A program made the translations under genes and the position numbers. From Fluoribacter gormanii (GTDB taxonomy: Bacteria; Pseudomonadota; Gammaproteobacteria; Legionellales; Legionellaceae), in assembly GCF_900156395.1 (NCBI RefSeq), contig NZ_FTNL01000005.1:62001-126000 (forward strand): DNA of 64,000 nt. Direction: 5' to 3'. Shown here piece by piece: positions 62,290-64,000 of this stretch (within the stretch, counting starts at the first letter, position 1; every line of letters begins with the position of its first letter). Under the pieces are notes generated by a model. It saw only the letters and a program-made list of their open reading frames with translations, ran no database searches and was not told the origin of the DNA.

Positions 62290-63784
62290 AATTGACTCGA
62301 TCAACAAATTGGGAACCCAACCCATCCCGGGCTTGAATAAAGCAGGCCAAGAATGTTATGAGTTTTCTCAATACGCCCTGATTCGCAATGAAGTGCAAAA
62401 ATTATCTCGAGTCGGGCAATCCTCAGATGTCCATTGGTTAAGCATTATTGATAATTCGATTGAGTTATTGACCTATTATACTAAAGACATTCAAATCGCT
62501 TCTTATTTGGCTTATGGCCTCTTTAATCAATACCAATTTAGAGGGCTTGCAGCGGGGTTAAATTTTCTTTTAGATTTTATCGTACATTTCTGGGAAGAAG
62601 CCTATCCTCAGGGACGACTAAAAGCCAAAATTGAGGCGCTAAACTGGTATGCGACCCAATCACTGAATCATTTAAAGCAGATCAAATTAGGTGCAGAAGA
62701 TGAAGAGTTTGTGCAACCAAGTAGTAGCACATTAAAAAATCTCGAGCGAGAATTACTCACCCGTGGTGTAAATATCGAGCTTTTTTCAAATTTGCAAAAA
62801 AAGATCGAGTCCACTGAAGTCATTGTCCTACCCACAGCATCACAAGAGCAACCGATTATTGAGATGCAGAGCTCAAATCAACAGAACGAAGCGAGTGTTA
62901 ATTTAGAACCGGCCTTCCTTCTATGCACTCGCTTCGCACGCGAATTAATCGAAAAGGATCGAGCCAATCCTTATGCTTATTATTTAAATCGTGTTGCAGC
63001 ATGGGGTGGAATAGCAAGGATACCTTTTAACGACGATGGGTTGACGCTGGTAAAACCTCCTGAGTATTTCAATCAAGAACGCATCAAAAGAGTTCAAGAT
63101 ACGAAAAATTGGGCTGAAATAGTTGCCACAACAGAAGAAATACTCCCTCAAGAACCTTTTTGGCTCGATTTAAATTTAATTAGCCTTAATGCCTTGCAAA
63201 AGCTCGACGGCGCCTTTAATCCTGCCTATGAGACAATCAAATGTGAATTGGTTCATTTTATAAATAGAATTCCAGGTATTGAAAAATTAAAATTTAGCGA
63301 CAAGACTCCTTTTCTAAGTGAAGACTACGTACCACAACTTAACCTGTTTATCGCCAAAAAGAACTCACAAAGTATAGACAGTGAGAAAACCTTATCTGCA
63401 ATAGAGCAAAATCAGTTACAAGAAATAAAAGAAGTCATTGCTCAGTTGAATACCAAAAAACCCAATATATCTCCCCTGCAAATTGAATTGCTGCACAAAG
63501 ACGCCATCAGTAACAAAGTAAAATTATTATCCTACATCGCCATGTGCGAATCATTGCTTGATGCAAATGAGCAATCGATTTTAAAACCCTATTTAACGTT
63601 TATTCTGGAATTAATCGATCAACATCAACTAATAGCCTGGGAACCCGGCTTAGCATTAGACGCACTTACTTTGACTTATCGCAGCATGAAGTTTTTGAAG
63701 AATTCCTTTTCAACCCAGGAAATGGATCATGTATTTTCCTTGATCACGAAATTGGACCCCAATACAGCAAGGGAACTCGCTTAA
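62282..63784 (+). CDS. tssA: T6SS assembly protein TssA
   Basis: A 500-residue protein from the ATG at 62282, which overlaps the tssM stop (GATGTTTAA); a longer frame from 62228 lies inside tssM and is unlikely. The ImpA-type N-terminal domain includes GLAAGLNFLLDFIVHFWEEA. The middle linker is Glu/Gln-rich (residues about 205-235), and the C-terminal helical domain contains KLLSYIAMCESLLDANEQ. TssA guides baseplate and tail growth. Last gene of the plus-strand T6SS run in the window. Confidence 0.9.
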   Translation: MFKIDSINKLGTQPIPGLNKAGQECYEFSQYALIRNEVQKLSRVGQSSDVHWLSIIDNSIELLTYYTKDIQIASYLAYGLFNQYQFRGLAAGLNFLLDFIVHFWEEAYPQGRLKAKIEALNWYATQSLNHLKQIKLGAEDEEFVQPSSSTLKNLERELLTRGVNIELFSNLQKKIESTEVIVLPTASQEQPIIEMQSSNQQNEASVNLEPAFLLCTRFARELIEKDRANPYAYYLNRVAAWGGIARIPFNDDGLTLVKPPEYFNQERIKRVQDTKNWAEIVATTEEILPQEPFWLDLNLISLNALQKLDGAFNPAYETIKCELVHFINRIPGIEKLKFSDKTPFLSEDYVPQLNLFIAKKNSQSIDSEKTLSAIEQNQLQEIKEVIAQLNTKKPNISPLQIELLHKDAISNKVKLLSYIAMCESLLDANEQSILKPYLTFILELIDQHQLIAWEPGLALDALTLTYRSMKFLKNSFSTQEMDHVFSLITKLDPNTARELA

Positions 63785-63848
63785 CTCTGAGGAATAAACC
63801 TTCTTTAAAATTCGTTATGAAACGAGTACAATCCGCTTGATTTTTAAC

Positions 63849-64000
63849 TTATTTCATTACTTCCCCAAGAAATCGGTAATGACGGAGGACAGGTAACTTA
63901 GCAATCTTAATCAAAAATCCAGCTTGGCTGTTGAGAAAGATTATAAGTAAACTGCCCTCTTGATTCTCGATGAAAACACCTTCACGTTTTATCCAGGAAA
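63849..64000 (-). CDS. Partial hypothetical protein entering from the right edge
   Basis: On the minus strand a frame is open from the window edge to a TAA at 63849-63851, giving 49 residues (WIKREGVFIENQEGSLLIIF, then NSQAGFLIKIAKLPVL, ending RFLGEVMK). The composition is protein-like and the gene converges on tssA. The start lies outside the window. No family can be assigned from this fragment. Confidence 0.45.
   Translation of the reverse strand, partial: SWIKREGVFIENQEGSLLIIFLNSQAGFLIKIAKLPVLRHYRFLGEVMK

Overview
The window is most likely from a Legionella or close Legionellaceae relative. The DNA is AT-rich. It mixes ordinary metabolic genes with many eukaryotic-like or repeat-built proteins that look like Dot/Icm effectors: ankyrin proteins, a PPP phosphatase with a coiled-coil insertion, a PARG-type macrodomain and an IQ-motif protein. 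It also has many small secreted proteins of unknown function and decayed IS4 and IS66 pieces. No 16S or marker gene is present, so the genus is an inference. I saw no rRNA, tRNA or CRISPR array.

Layout. 0-27 kb is a mosaic of short, mostly single-gene units: a FixL/FixJ-like two-component pair (the regulator is cut by the window edge), malic enzyme, pirin, SDR and epimerase proteins, a class A beta-lactamase, an FAD monooxygenase, a Cat/Vat-type acyltransferase, an amidase/MltA-like cell-wall pair, a Bcr/CflA exporter, several small secreted proteins, and three effector candidates (27-residue-repeat protein, WipA/B-like phosphatase, ankyrin protein). At 26.2 kb a TPP riboswitch heads a two-gene unit of a SemiSWEET transporter and thiamine pyrophosphokinase. 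This suggests that the transporter moves thiamine or a precursor.

27.9-41.7 kb is an accessory, effector-rich stretch: PARG-like macrodomain protein, two divergent small membrane proteins, an IQ-motif protein between two different IS4 remnants, a pair of 49-bp inverted repeats around IS66 and GIY-YIG fragments, an arylamine N-acetyltransferase-like gene, a candidate small RNA, a methyltransferase-like gene and a 1122-residue ankyrin-like protein.

42.7-63.8 kb is a type VI secretion locus. A minus-strand module (DUF2169-pentapeptide, pentapeptide, DUF3540, DUF4150/PAAR-like) is divergent from vgrG-tssB-tssC-hcp-tssE-tssF-tssG-tssJ-tssK-tssL-tssM-tssA. The minus-strand module probably builds and loads the spike tip, and the plus-strand genes supply sheath, tube, baseplate and membrane complex. 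tssH/clpV is not in the window. The two arms share a 187-bp intergenic region with near-mirror TTGACA/TATTGT promoters. A partial unknown gene enters from the right edge on the minus strand.
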